A DNA stretch of 64,000 bases, from NCBI GenBank assembly GCA_011523705.1, contig WTGC01000171.1, forward strand, positions 1 through 64,000, given 5' to 3'. The first letter of the stretch is position 1. Each line of letters opens with the position of its first letter. The position numbers and the translations under genes are program-made. The stretch is from Chloroflexota bacterium (GTDB taxonomy: Bacteria; Chloroflexota; Anaerolineae; Aggregatilineales; Phototrophicaceae). The notes under the pieces were generated by a model, which was not told the origin of the DNA, made no database searches, and saw only the letters and a program-made list of their open reading frames with translations. Shown one piece after another: positions 63,931 through 64,000 of this stretch.

Positions 63931-64000
63931 AAGATCAAGAGCTGGGGCAAACCGAAGCCGCCCCGCAAGACGTCTTCCCCACTTCCGACGCGCGCTGGTG
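63901..64000 (+). CDS. Start of the -1 frame of the chelatase gene, partial
   Basis: After the A-run the -1 frame reads SESVSGEGEPQDQELGQTEA-type sequence, with no stop through position 64000. It is acidic and Gln/Pro-rich, as in the linker between the AAA+ and vWA halves of ChlD/BchD. The vWA domain itself would be outside the window. Inference only. Confidence 0.5.

Noticed and set aside
1-64000. CRISPR arrays, tRNA or rRNA genes, transposases, phage genes
   Set aside because: None seen on reading either strand; the repeats found are isolated palindromes.

Overview
The window is bacterial chromosome of roughly 60% GC by eye. It most resembles a member of the Chloroflexota (probably Anaerolineae-like). 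That assignment is inferred from the style of the proteins (Thr/Pro-rich lipoprotein, FHA/Ig/SH3-type membrane protein, dnaG-rpoD pair, fused GlyQS, Gld-type ABC cluster), not from a database search. Genes are dense and mostly housekeeping. I see no transposase, prophage, tRNA, rRNA or CRISPR array.

Layout. 1-390: 3' part of a tmRNA gene (ssrA) with its tag-peptide frame, and a strong intrinsic terminator. 480-11919 (+): lipoprotein, small STAS-like protein, ABC exporter, nitrilase-family hydrolase, peptidyl-tRNA hydrolase with a C-terminal TPR-like extension, two convergent beta-lactamase-fold serine hydrolases (the second on -), and mfd. 11945-13930 (-): EamA transporter, small membrane protein and YbaK-type deacylase. 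14043-31414 (-): a full 14-gene respiratory complex I operon (nuoA to nuoN), with an extra small gene between nuoF and nuoG and two palindromic repeat elements between genes. Several subunits carry large insertions, most strikingly two DUF4397-like domains inside NuoJ.

31697-35723 (+): a compact three-gene accessory operon, visibly lower in GC than its surroundings: a coiled-coil/HARE-HTH protein, an 872-aa GHKL-type ATPase with Ig-like and helical C-terminal regions, and a 260-aa helical protein of unknown family. It lies between the divergent nuo promoter and the 3' end of rpoB and is the best candidate for an undescribed system, possibly genome defence. 35722-40706 (-): rpoB alone, with its own promoter and terminator, no rpoC or rplL beside it, a TTG start and an insertion of about 300 residues just after the rifampicin region.

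40816-63912: methyltransferase, ABC-F protein, degenerate M19 dipeptidase-like protein, four-helix membrane protein, glycosyltransferase, endonuclease V, rpoD, dnaG, fused glyQS, a Gld-type ABC operon (ATPase, fused permease/GldG, DUF4340), a PfkB sugar kinase, an FHA-like/Ig/SH3-like membrane protein, a rhodanese and finally a ChlI-like AAA+ chelatase subunit. The last ends at a run of nine A followed by a stop and a GC hairpin. The -1 frame stays open to the window edge, which matches the programmed-frameshift arrangement of chlD genes.

Main functional themes: respiration (complex I), transcription (RpoB, RpoD, Mfd), translation and its rescue (tmRNA, Pth, GlyQS, YbaK, ABC-F), replication priming (DnaG), and envelope or transport functions. 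Annotation is from reading translations and motifs only; no homology search was run.
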